Shown: positions 54,135-62,582 of the stretch, piece by piece
Layout: each line of letters begins with the position of its first letter
How positions within the stretch are numbered: the stretch's first letter is position 1
Source: Thermodesulfobacteriota bacterium
GTDB lineage: Bacteria > Desulfobacterota_D > UBA1144 > Nemesobacterales > UBA2774
Assembly: GCA_021604765.1 (NCBI GenBank)
Contig: BQJP01000014.1
Location: 1 to 63,109, forward strand
Direction: 5' to 3'
Length of the DNA stretch: 63,109 nucleotides
Made by a program: the position numbers and the translations under genes
The notes under the pieces: model-generated
Databases searched by the model: none
The model's input: the letters and a program-made list of their open reading frames with translations, nothing else
Told to the model about the DNA's origin: nothing

Positions 54135-55649
54135 ATGAGAGGATGGAGATTGAGAGCAGCAGGGGTTTATTTAATATTCTTTCTTCTGATCAATACGGTT
54201 TCCTTTAATCAGGCTTTTGCTGATGAAGATGATTTTAACCTTTTTGCCTCTGATCAAAGTACCGAATCCTATCAAGTGGGCGATACTGTCCTAAATCCTG
54301 AACCCGATATCATAGAACCTCGTGTGAATTTGCGACCAGCGGGTTTTAAAGAATATATGTACGACACCGGAATTTGGTACGGTGTTCAGTGGGGTGCTAG
54401 GCTCTACTGGGTTAGGGATAAGACCACTAAAATTTTCGACACATCATTCTCTAGATGGTGGGATAATGTTACAGAAAAACCGGAATGGGATGATGGGGAT
54501 ACATTTCTTGTAAACTGGATTGCTCATCCGTTTTTCGGGATGCTGTCATATCAGTTTTACAGAGAAAGAGGGCACGACAGGTGGTCATCTGCACTTGGAT
54601 CTGTGATTCAGAGCTTCTTGTTTGAATATGGTATAGAAGCCCTAACAGTTCAGCCCTCAATGGTAGACCTGGTTGTTACACCAGGCCTTGGTGTTCCTAT
54701 CGGTATGGCTATGGAAGAGTTGTCTGCATGGTTAATCGAGCAGGACAACTCTGCTGCTACGGTTGGGGCATATCTTACAAACCCAATGCGATTATTCGTT
54801 AAAGACCGTCAAATTGGGATATTAAATCCAGTCGCGGGAAGTTTTGAGTTCAGCGGGCCTTTTACCATAGGAGCAACAAAAGAGAAAGCCTTGGATCTGG
54901 GATACCCTCTATTTCTTGAAGCACCACTCCCGCTCGGAAGAGTTATGGCGGATCTTGAGGTAGTTGTGCTAGATAAAGATTTTGGGGATCAGATGTTCTT
55001 CTATTCGATTAGATTGGATCTCCCTTCAGAAAGCGGTTTCTTCGGTCTCTACATAGATGCTCCTTACGGAGGTGTTAATAATGTGGAAGGTGCGAGAAAT
55101 GGTTATGAGTTCTCTAATATAACTATAGGTGCCAAACAGGTAGTTATGAAATCAACTAATTTTGTTGTTTCTGGTGGATTAGAGTTTGCAGTGCCCACAG
55201 CTTTTACAGACGGGCAAGGCAGGCTTGCCGTAGTAACCAGTTATCGAAGAGATCTTCCCACCTATATATACGAGGCATTTACCGCCACTCCGTATCTTGC
55301 AGGGGCATTTTGGAAAGGAGCTTTCAGCCTACAAGCAAATCTTGGAACCGATTATATTTTTAATGCTAAAAACTTCCAAGGGGATGACTTCGAATTTAGA
55401 ATTAATTATGGGGCTGCAGCAGGCGTTAATGTTCCAATAAAGATAATCGCTCCAACTATTTTTGTTGAATTCGACGGTTATACACTAACTTCGGATGATG
55501 CTAATCGGAATACTGATCTGTTTCTCACACCTGGGATTAGGTTTGGCAAAAGGATAAGCCCTGGCTTTGCTGTACAGATACCTGTAGAAGGTCCGACGAG
55601 TGAAATTGCTGAGGTCGATTTTATTTTTGATTTTCAGATTAGATTCTAA
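54135..55649 (+). CDS. DUF3943 family outer-membrane/envelope protein, copy 2
   Basis: 504 aa, a tandem paralogue of the preceding gene. Signal peptide (about 1-29, ending AFA), the same core 'FDTSFSRWWDNVTEKPEWDD', 'SALGSVIQSFLFEYGIEAL' and 'TPGLGVPIGMAMEEL', a beta-rich second half and a C-terminal Phe ('IFDFQIRF'). The copies agree strongly in the core and C-terminus but differ elsewhere, so the duplication is old. The C-terminal aromatic residue fits recognition by the BAM/TAM machinery. Confidence 0.86.
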   Translation: MRGWRLRAAGVYLIFFLLINTVSFNQAFADEDDFNLFASDQSTESYQVGDTVLNPEPDIIEPRVNLRPAGFKEYMYDTGIWYGVQWGARLYWVRDKTTKIFDTSFSRWWDNVTEKPEWDDGDTFLVNWIAHPFFGMLSYQFYRERGHDRWSSALGSVIQSFLFEYGIEALTVQPSMVDLVVTPGLGVPIGMAMEELSAWLIEQDNSAATVGAYLTNPMRLFVKDRQIGILNPVAGSFEFSGPFTIGATKEKALDLGYPLFLEAPLPLGRVMADLEVVVLDKDFGDQMFFYSIRLDLPSESGFFGLYIDAPYGGVNNVEGARNGYEFSNITIGAKQVVMKSTNFVVSGGLEFAVPTAFTDGQGRLAVVTSYRRDLPTYIYEAFTATPYLAGAFWKGAFSLQANLGTDYIFNAKNFQGDDFEFRINYGAAAGVNVPIKIIAPTIFVEFDGYTLTSDDANRNTDLFLTPGIRFGKRISPGFAVQIPVEGPTSEIAEVDFIFDFQIRF

Positions 55650-55694
55650 ATCTATCAGACGAAGGGTTGAGCTCTGCTTATTTATTGAAATGTA

Positions 55695-56018
55695 CTAATT
55701 CATCTGCTTTTTCTTTGGCTTTTTCTTAGGTTTTTTTGCTAATTGCTTTTCAAAATCTGAGACTGGAATTGCAGCAAGTGTCATAATCTGAACAGTGCCG
55801 CGTGCACCTAATTCTGTGGATACCCTAGTAATAGTCTCATTGTCCGGGGCTTCAACTATGTTGATAAAATCGTATGGCCCGATTACAGCATACTGAGTAA
55901 TAACTTTTACACCCATTTTTTCCATCTCTTTATTAACTTCTTGTATACGCTCAGGCCTCATTTTCATAGTTTTTCGGCCTTCATCTGTTAAAGTGCTCAT
56001 CATAATATATTTAGCCAT
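55695..56018 (-). CDS. GYD-domain protein
   Basis: 107 aa. The fold family is recognised by 'YIMMSTLTDEGRKTMKMRPER', in part, and the GYD-type core 'TQYAVIGPYDFINIVEAPDN'. These small ferredoxin-like proteins are common and uncharacterised. A Lys/Pro-rich tail ends the protein ('KKPKKKPKKKQ'). A weak ribosome site precedes the ATG. It is convergent with the second DUF3943 gene. Confidence 0.88.
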   Translation of the reverse strand: MAKYIMMSTLTDEGRKTMKMRPERIQEVNKEMEKMGVKVITQYAVIGPYDFINIVEAPDNETITRVSTELGARGTVQIMTLAAIPVSDFEKQLAKKPKKKPKKKQMN

Positions 56019-56078
56019 GGTCTATATACCTGTAATTTGTTGTTGAACTATTTTTTCTGAGTTTCATTCTAGTTCTCA

Positions 56079-56354
56079 CTAATTTGTCTGGTAAGAAACA
56101 TATTCTTCTACTGCCTCATCATAGTTTTCTTTTTGTCTGGTGCATTTAGTTTCATCACCGGAATAACTTGTCAGACAGCTATCTAATTCTCTTCTTGTTC
56201 TCTCAACTTCTTGCCTTGATTCACTTAAAGATTGATTTGTGCGAGATTTTTTTAGAGGTGAATCTATCGCGATGTCTTTCCCCGATTTAATACTGCTGCA
56301 CGCAAATAAAGGGAGTATAAAGATCAAAGTTATTAAAATAGAGCGGTAAAGCAT
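56079..56354 (-). CDS. small lipoprotein with coiled-coil segment
   Basis: 91 aa. Lipoprotein signal with lipobox 'LFAC' at about residue 18, then a polar region and a helix 'SLSESRQEVERTRRELDSCL' likely to coil. The mature part has two extra cysteines. The ATG at 56354 has AGGAGG 7 bases before it; the longer frame from 56387 adds 11 residues that spoil the signal and is rejected. Function unknown; the GYD gene follows after 60 bases. Confidence 0.78.
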   Translation of the reverse strand: MLYRSILITLIFILPLFACSSIKSGKDIAIDSPLKKSRTNQSLSESRQEVERTRRELDSCLTSYSGDETKCTRQKENYDEAVEEYVSYQTN

Positions 56355-56513
56355 TATATGTCCTCCTAATGCATTTATAGTCAGCAATTAATGAAGCTCT
56401 AGCATACATCATAAAACTAGATATTTACAGGATTTTTATAAAATGTTCAGTATTGTGAATCAGATAAATTTTTCTTGATCTTAAGAATATAAAGATGTTT
56501 ACTATTCTAAATT

Positions 56514-57197
56514 ATGGGCCGTATTCAGCTATTAGATAATAATATTTGGACTGTAGGATCCACTCATAAATTTTTGGGAATAGATTTTGGCGGACGAATG
56601 ACGGTGATCCGTTTAAAGTCGGGTAATCTCATTCTTCATTCCCCCGTTATTTTTGAAAGTATTCTTGTGGAAGAATTAAATGAGATTGGGATTGTTAAAT
56701 ATATTGTTGCACCCAATAAATTTCATCATCTACATATTGATGAATATATCTCTTGCTATCCTGAAGCAGAAGTTTGGTGTGCTCCAGGTCTGTCAAAGAA
56801 GCGAAAAGATATTAGTTTTCATGCTGAGCTAAGAGATGAATCTCCACCAGAATGGGTCGGAGAAATTGAGACTGTTTTTGTTGAAGGGATTCCGTTTTTT
56901 AATGAAATAGTTTTTTATCACCCTAAGTCCCAAACTGTAATTTTTACGGACCTTATATTTAATTACAATACTTATAAATCGATAGGAATTAAATTCTTTG
57001 CCTGGCTTGAGGGCATTTACAGGCGCCCCGATGTTTCAAGATTAATAAAATGGTTCATGATACGTGACAAAAATGCGACTAGAAAGTCTTTAAAAAAGAT
57101 ACTAGCTTGGGATTTTGACAGAGTAAGTCTGACTCATAAAGACATAATTGAGAGCGGTGGAAAAGAAATTGTAGCTAAGGCATTTGAAAGTATATAG
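56514..57197 (+). CDS. DUF4336 protein (metallo-beta-lactamase-like fold)
   Basis: 227 aa. It follows the DUF4336 pattern: 'GIDFGGRMTVIRLKSGNLIL', 'IVAPNKFHHLHIDEYISCYP' (a reduced HxHxD-like site) and 'TVIFTDLIFNYN'. Members resemble metallo-hydrolases but lack the full canonical zinc motif. Function unknown. No ribosome site is visible. It is convergent with fumC, 39 bases between ends. Confidence 0.85.
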   Translation: MGRIQLLDNNIWTVGSTHKFLGIDFGGRMTVIRLKSGNLILHSPVIFESILVEELNEIGIVKYIVAPNKFHHLHIDEYISCYPEAEVWCAPGLSKKRKDISFHAELRDESPPEWVGEIETVFVEGIPFFNEIVFYHPKSQTVIFTDLIFNYNTYKSIGIKFFAWLEGIYRRPDVSRLIKWFMIRDKNATRKSLKKILAWDFDRVSLTHKDIIESGGKEIVAKAFESI

Positions 57198-57236
57198 GGA
57201 ACGCTAATGTTTCGTCCCCTATATTTTGAAATCAAT

Positions 57237-58643
57237 TTATTTTTTTGTTCCTGGTTCCGTCATTGACCAAGGGTCAAGAAGCTCGTTCAGTTTAGCTGCT
57301 GGCAAAACTTTTTTCTCAAGTGCAACTTCACGTACGGTCTTGCCTGTAGCATATGCTTCTTTAGCTATAGCGGCTGCGTTGTCATATCCGATTACAGGCG
57401 CCAAACTTGTGCACATAGCCAAGCTCTTCTCGATCATTTCCTCACAGCGTTGTTTGTCTGCCTTAATTCCTTTTATACACTTGTCTGCAAAAACATTTGA
57501 TGATCTTGCAATAAGTTCAATGGATTGAAGGAGGTTGTGTCCCTTCACAGGCATCATGACGTTTAGCTCGAAATTCCCAAACGTGCCACCAACGGTGATA
57601 GTTAGGTCATTACCAATAACTTGAGCCGCTACCTGGCAAACAGCTTCAGGAATTACAGGGTTCACTTTGCCAGGCATGATTGAAGAACCTGGTTGTACTG
57701 GTGGTATTAAAATTTCACCTATTCCGCATCTGGGCCCGCTTCCAAGCCATCTGATATCATTTGCTATTTTCATAAGACTTACTGCGAGAGTTTTAAGAGA
57801 TCCACTAGCTTGAACAACTGCGTCTTTTGATCCTTGCGCTTCAAAATGATTGTCAGCCTCTCTTAATTTGGCCTTGGTCATTTTGCTAAGTCTTTTTGCT
57901 ACTAATCTAGCAAATTTGGGATGTGTATTTATTCCAGTACCCACAGCTGTGCCACCAATCGCAAGCTCTGATAATTCTTCTTTAGCACTCTCAACTCTTT
58001 TAATACCGTGCTCTATCATGCTTGCATAACCACTGAACTCCTGTCCTAATCTCACAGGTGTGGCATCCTGAAGGTGGGTTCTACCAATTTTTACAATCTT
58101 ATCAAATTGTCTCGCTTTTGATGCAAGAGATTTGTGTAGGTTCTTAAGTCCAGGGATGAGGAATTGGTCAATCGCTAGTATTGCAGATACATGAATAGCT
58201 GTAGGGTATACATCGTTACTGGACTGACCATAATTCACATGGTCATTGGGGTGGACTCCGGATTTGTTACCCTTTTTCAACCCTAGGATTTCGTTAGCGC
58301 GGTTAGCAATTACTTCATTTGTATTCATATTTGTTGATGTGCCGGATCCTGTCTGAAACACATCAAGAACAAAATGATCATCTAATTTGCCGTCTATAAC
58401 CTCTTGTGCTGCTTTTACAATTGCGCGTCCCTGCTTCTTGGAAATAAGCCCAAGCTCCATATTGGACTCTGCGGCTGCCTGTTTTATCATTCCCATAGCC
58501 TGAACTAAAAGTCCATGTTTTTTGATTCCGCTTATAGGAAAATTCTCTATTGCCCTTGCGGTTTGAGCGCCATAGTATGCATGGGAAGGTACAGTCATCT
58601 CTCCCATTGAATCACTTTCAATTCTTAAACCTTTACTAGCCAT
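57237..58643 (-). CDS. fumC: fumarate hydratase class II
   Basis: 468 aa, normal for the iron-free FumC. 'FQTGSGTSTNMNTNEVIANR' marks the substrate region, and 'GSSIMPGKVNP' is the fumarase/aspartase signature with the catalytic Ser. It interconverts fumarate and malate in the TCA cycle. An excellent AAGGAGGAG precedes the ATG. Aspartase shares this fold, but the overall N-terminal pattern ('MTVPSHAYYGAQTARAIENF') fits FumC. Confidence 0.96.
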   Translation of the reverse strand: MASKGLRIESDSMGEMTVPSHAYYGAQTARAIENFPISGIKKHGLLVQAMGMIKQAAAESNMELGLISKKQGRAIVKAAQEVIDGKLDDHFVLDVFQTGSGTSTNMNTNEVIANRANEILGLKKGNKSGVHPNDHVNYGQSSNDVYPTAIHVSAILAIDQFLIPGLKNLHKSLASKARQFDKIVKIGRTHLQDATPVRLGQEFSGYASMIEHGIKRVESAKEELSELAIGGTAVGTGINTHPKFARLVAKRLSKMTKAKLREADNHFEAQGSKDAVVQASGSLKTLAVSLMKIANDIRWLGSGPRCGIGEILIPPVQPGSSIMPGKVNPVIPEAVCQVAAQVIGNDLTITVGGTFGNFELNVMMPVKGHNLLQSIELIARSSNVFADKCIKGIKADKQRCEEMIEKSLAMCTSLAPVIGYDNAAAIAKEAYATGKTVREVALEKKVLPAAKLNELLDPWSMTEPGTKK

Positions 58644-58709
58644 AACTATACTCCTCCTTATACGTACTTGTTTTGGGAGTTTTAATTATGCCATAATAGG
58701 GGAATTTTT

Positions 58710-59498
58710 CTATTTTGCAATATGAGAGTCGTCTACCACGGCACCTTCGGGTTTTTGGAAGGTTGCTGCATCAGGGGTTTCCTTCTTAAAAGAAACATTC
58801 TCATAACGAATAGAACCTAGAGCTGTACCACCTAATTTGTCATCCGACCATACATAAAAACTTAACTTTTTAGGAACTATGAGCCCGTCTACTTCTTGCC
58901 ACTCGTCATATACAGCAGCATGGCGCTCAAGCTCGTCAATGGTCTTGCCCTGCATAAGTGGAGGGTAGGTAACAATGTAATGTACAAGCTTCAATTGGTT
59001 TGTGTCTTTATCAATATATGCCACGTAGTCATCATCGGGGGTGTCTCCGATTTCTTTGTCATAAGTAACTTTGATAACGTTATACTCTTTCCCACTGAGT
59101 TCCTTTGTTCCCAGAGATTCTAGATTAGTCCCAGGGTCAGCAAACAAAAAAGGGAGTCCGAAGAAATAAAATGGTGTGGATGAGTAAAACCTCGGAGGTA
59201 TTCCAAGAGCCTCCATATTTGGAGTAATCCAAGCTTCTGTGCCATCAAAGCCAATTTTATAAGTGTCACTTGTAATCAGAATGCGCCGTGAGTTAAGATC
59301 AATTAGTTGATGATCATTTAGAATCCCAACTGGACTGAAGGGTAGGTCCTTTAAATCATACTCGACAACATTGAATTGCTTAAATGTTTCAAGCCCTCCA
59401 TGAGCATCGTAAGATTCATCTAACTGAGCATTAGAAGATATTGGAATTTGAGCCAGGAAAATTATTGATAAGATAGTTGTGAGTATTAATGTCTTCAT
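58710..59498 (-). CDS. exported protein with LolA-like features
   Basis: 262 aa. Signal peptide (about 1-24), then a beta-strand-rich protein starting 'YDAHGGLETFKQFNVVEYDL' and ending with 'EVDGLIVPKKLSFYVW'. This 'AHGG...W' and late 'DGLIVPKK' pattern occurs in exported proteins of LolA/LppX-like fold (DUF6503-type); family not certain. Such folds hold lipid or lipoprotein acyl chains in the periplasm. AAGGGAG supports the ATG. It follows an AsmA-type gene on the same strand (98-base gap). Confidence 0.75.
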   Translation of the reverse strand: MKTLILTTILSIIFLAQIPISSNAQLDESYDAHGGLETFKQFNVVEYDLKDLPFSPVGILNDHQLIDLNSRRILITSDTYKIGFDGTEAWITPNMEALGIPPRFYSSTPFYFFGLPFLFADPGTNLESLGTKELSGKEYNVIKVTYDKEIGDTPDDDYVAYIDKDTNQLKLVHYIVTYPPLMQGKTIDELERHAAVYDEWQEVDGLIVPKKLSFYVWSDDKLGGTALGSIRYENVSFKKETPDAATFQKPEGAVVDDSHIAK

Positions 59499-59596
59499 TT
59501 TGGTGCTCCCTTAATTTGAAATTAAAAACGATTGATTATAAACCACAATTATTAACTGTAAATTAAGGCTCTATTTGGTTTATAATTCTTTTATGT

Positions 59597-62296
59597 TTAA
59601 AACAGATCCTTAATCTCATCAAGAATTTTTTTATCAAGACGTTTTTCTTTTTTCTTAGGAATAGGTTCTGATTTTGCTTCTTCATTTTGCTCTTGAGGTT
59701 CTTCTGAGTCTGATGTGAGTCCTTCTATGACATCACGAATGCCTGCACGCTGAACGAGTTTTGCCAGATAGGGTATGTCAGGTCTTGCTTTTGCTTTGGG
59801 AAGTGTTCCTGTGATTGAAAATGGTATTTCCACACGTTTGTCACTGTTGGTTATATATTTGGCGTCAGGTATGTCCGTCTCCAAATCCTCTGAAAATTCT
59901 TGAGATAAAATAAGTCTGGATTTTAAGTCTATCTTTCCGTCAAGATTCATCCAACCTTTTCCTCTTATTGAATAATCTTTTGAAGTAATTTTGAGATTTT
60001 TTGTGTCCATTTTACCTTTTTCGATAATGAACGAAGATTTGAATTCATCGAATTCTGTGTCCTGAGCAGTAAAAATTTGTGGATATTTATCTTTAGTTGC
60101 GGGTGAAATCAAAAAGGTCAATCCCGGAACCCCAGTGACTCCTTTTAACACTTCATCCGTGAGATTAATGTCTAATACTGCACCATCTATTATTTCAGTT
60201 TTGGCTGTGCCTTTTAATGAGGTTTTAATTTCATCCCAATTGTCCCCACTGCCAAATATGTTGATATCTAGATTCGCTTTGCCGCGGATCTTCTCTGCGT
60301 TCTCTGAATTTAGTGAGCTTAAAAAGTTGTTTAGATTTAGTCCCTTAATATTTGAAATAATAGAAAAGTTGGAATCCTGACCAAGGCCGTAACTTGCCTT
60401 GCCTTTTATCAAGCCTTCATATGCTTTTACCGTGAAGTCTTCAACCTTCAAGATTTTTCCAATGAGATTGAATTTGGTTTTAATATCTTCCAGCTTATAA
60501 TCGGAGAGGGTCGCTTCAGACGATGACAAATTACCCTTAACAGTTAGAGAATCATGCTTCTTTGATACTTTCCCCTCACTGATAAGTTCTTTTAATACCT
60601 CAGGTTTATTAGTTTGAGATTTTTCTTTTTTTATATCGGATAGATGAAGTTCAGGGGAACTAACTTTATAGCTTAATACCAAAGGTGAAAAGTTATCAAT
60701 CTTAGTAGAAATATTTAAATTAGATTTCCCTAGATTAAGGGACATTTCCTTAATATCCGCTGATTTACCAGTGAAATTAATTCTTGTATTCATGTTGCTT
60801 ATCGGCTTAGGAAACGATGGAGGACCTATCGTTAAATCTGTTAGTAGTAGTGAACCATTTATTTGGGGCGTCTGTCCTTTCCCCAACTCTCCAGTAAGGT
60901 TGGTTTGAAGTAGTTCAAGTCGTCCACTAGGATTATATTCTTTGATAGACGGAAATGTTTCGCTCATAATTGCTAAATCTATTTTATTAGAACGAACAGA
61001 AAGATTTATTAAGTTTGTTGTGCCTATGATAATTTTTCCGCTCGAGTTTAATTGTAAGGTGTTTAGTTTTATTTCTGAGTTTTTTAATTTGATAACTGAA
61101 TCTGATATTCCACCCCCTGCTGTAATTACAAAGGGGACGTTTTTTGGTTTTAAGAATTTTCCTATTACTGCGAGACGGCTGTCGGTTGCATCTAATTTCA
61201 CCGCATCAAATTTCAGATCCTTTGGTGTACCGCTGACATTTCCACTAATATCTAATGTGCCTTGAGTAGACAGGCTATTGGTGAAGGAGCCTTTTATTAA
61301 TGAAAAGTTTCTCAACTTGCTCAGATTTGCGCTCTCTAGCTTGAACTCTGTATCCAATGAAAATTTTTCTTTATTTTCTGCTATAGGACCAATGGTTCCA
61401 GATAGCTCAAAATTAGGAACTGTCGCTCCAAATACAGCTGCATTCATCTTAATATCTGAAAGCGTTAGTGAATCCAATGCGCCCGAGAACTTCAATTTCG
61501 CGTTAAGAGGCCCGGATATGTCCAATCCGAGAGGTATGTGCTTTTTAATAATAGGTACAAATTTCTTTAAAGTGTTGATGTTGAGGTCAATTATATTTAG
61601 GTTGCCATTGAGAGGCATCTTCAATAAATCTGATTTAGTAGTGACAGGACCGAATACACCCTTTATTTTTATATTAGGTTCACTAGATAAAATGGCGGCT
61701 TCTAGATTTACTGGAACTTTATTCTCAAGGCTCAAGTCCTTTATCGCTAACTGTATTTTCTGTATTTGAAACTCTGTTTCATCCTTTTCATCCAGATAGC
61801 TAATTTGACCCTGCTTAATTACAATGCTTGATGCTAAAAGTGGAAGTTCTTTGGCTTTATTAGATGTATTAGATCTGTTTTCTTTTTTGGTAGATTTTAA
61901 GTTTGAGCCTATAGATTCGAAATTGAACTTGCCTTCTTTATTTTTAATAATATTTATTATGGGGCCATTGAGTATTAACTTGGTGATATTAATTTTTTTG
62001 TTAAGTAGTGGGATAATTTCTACATTGATCTGTATATCTGCAGCGCTTATAAATTCGCTATCTGAAAAAGATTTGTCATCACTTACAGATACATTCTTAA
62101 GACGTATCCCTAGACCATCCCTAAATCCAGTATTTATTTCATCTACAGTAATTTCCCTGCCCAAAGATTGTTCGATTTGGGAGATGAAAAAGCCCTTGTT
62201 GCCATTGATGAAAAAGTTTAGGTTTAGTACAGCGAGTCCACCGACTATAAAAAATAGTACTATTATTATTCCTATAGCAGTGATTATTTTTCTCAT
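59597..62296 (-). CDS. large AsmA-family envelope protein
   Basis: About 900 aa. One N-terminal anchor (about 5-25) leads to the AsmA start 'NGNKGFFISQIEQSLGREIT', then a very long chain of short beta strands, 'AKLKFSGALDSLTLSDIKMN' and similar, and the AsmA C-terminal region 'LDINIFGSGDNWDEIKTSLK', 'GTAKTEIIDGAVLDINL' and 'SITGTLPKAKARPDIPYLAK'. It ends in a Lys/Glu-rich tail. AsmA-like proteins form hydrophobic-groove bridges that move phospholipids between membranes. The frame can begin at a TTG (62371), but the ATG at 62296 gives the proper anchor. A weak ribosome site only. Confidence 0.9.
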   Translation of the reverse strand: MRKIITAIGIIIVLFFIVGGLAVLNLNFFINGNKGFFISQIEQSLGREITVDEINTGFRDGLGIRLKNVSVSDDKSFSDSEFISAADIQINVEIIPLLNKKINITKLILNGPIINIIKNKEGKFNFESIGSNLKSTKKENRSNTSNKAKELPLLASSIVIKQGQISYLDEKDETEFQIQKIQLAIKDLSLENKVPVNLEAAILSSEPNIKIKGVFGPVTTKSDLLKMPLNGNLNIIDLNINTLKKFVPIIKKHIPLGLDISGPLNAKLKFSGALDSLTLSDIKMNAAVFGATVPNFELSGTIGPIAENKEKFSLDTEFKLESANLSKLRNFSLIKGSFTNSLSTQGTLDISGNVSGTPKDLKFDAVKLDATDSRLAVIGKFLKPKNVPFVITAGGGISDSVIKLKNSEIKLNTLQLNSSGKIIIGTTNLINLSVRSNKIDLAIMSETFPSIKEYNPSGRLELLQTNLTGELGKGQTPQINGSLLLTDLTIGPPSFPKPISNMNTRINFTGKSADIKEMSLNLGKSNLNISTKIDNFSPLVLSYKVSSPELHLSDIKKEKSQTNKPEVLKELISEGKVSKKHDSLTVKGNLSSSEATLSDYKLEDIKTKFNLIGKILKVEDFTVKAYEGLIKGKASYGLGQDSNFSIISNIKGLNLNNFLSSLNSENAEKIRGKANLDINIFGSGDNWDEIKTSLKGTAKTEIIDGAVLDINLTDEVLKGVTGVPGLTFLISPATKDKYPQIFTAQDTEFDEFKSSFIIEKGKMDTKNLKITSKDYSIRGKGWMNLDGKIDLKSRLILSQEFSEDLETDIPDAKYITNSDKRVEIPFSITGTLPKAKARPDIPYLAKLVQRAGIRDVIEGLTSDSEEPQEQNEEAKSEPIPKKKEKRLDKKILDEIKDLF

Positions 62297-62481
62297 AGAG
62301 ATGTAACCTAAGTACTTTGTGCTTTGAAATCTCCTTGAGCTAAAGGATAATTGATAAGAATTTCGATACAATGAAAATTTTATTAATTCTATAAATGATC
62401 TTCTCTTCGATAAACAGCATCAATTTATTTAACTTTGCCATTTAATAATGGATGGAGTTAGTATCTATATGTAATCGGGAT

Positions 62482-62509
62482 TAGAACTTTTTATGTTGTC
62501 ATTCGTATT
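62482..62509 (+). promoter_or_regulatory. candidate ECF-type promoter
   Basis: TAGAAC (62482-62487) and CGTATT (62504-62509) are 16 bases apart. The same TAGAACT and TTCGTAT strings precede the ECF sigma gene ending at 28823, at nearly the same spacing. It lies 73 bases before the proposed GTG start of the third sigma gene. Confidence 0.4.
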
Positions 62510-62582
62510 AGTATTTGTAACACTTATAGACAAGAATTTAGCGCCCGGAAAATCTACAAATTGAGATTGGATCAAATCTAAA

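Noticed and set aside
56514-57197. DUF4336 protein called as an active metallo-beta-lactamase
   Set aside because: The canonical HxHxDH zinc motif is incomplete, so only the fold is suggested.
61278-62306. Two long plus-strand frames (163 and 160 codons)
   Set aside because: They mirror the AsmA-family gene; their Ser/Phe/Leu-rich translations are typical of antisense reading.
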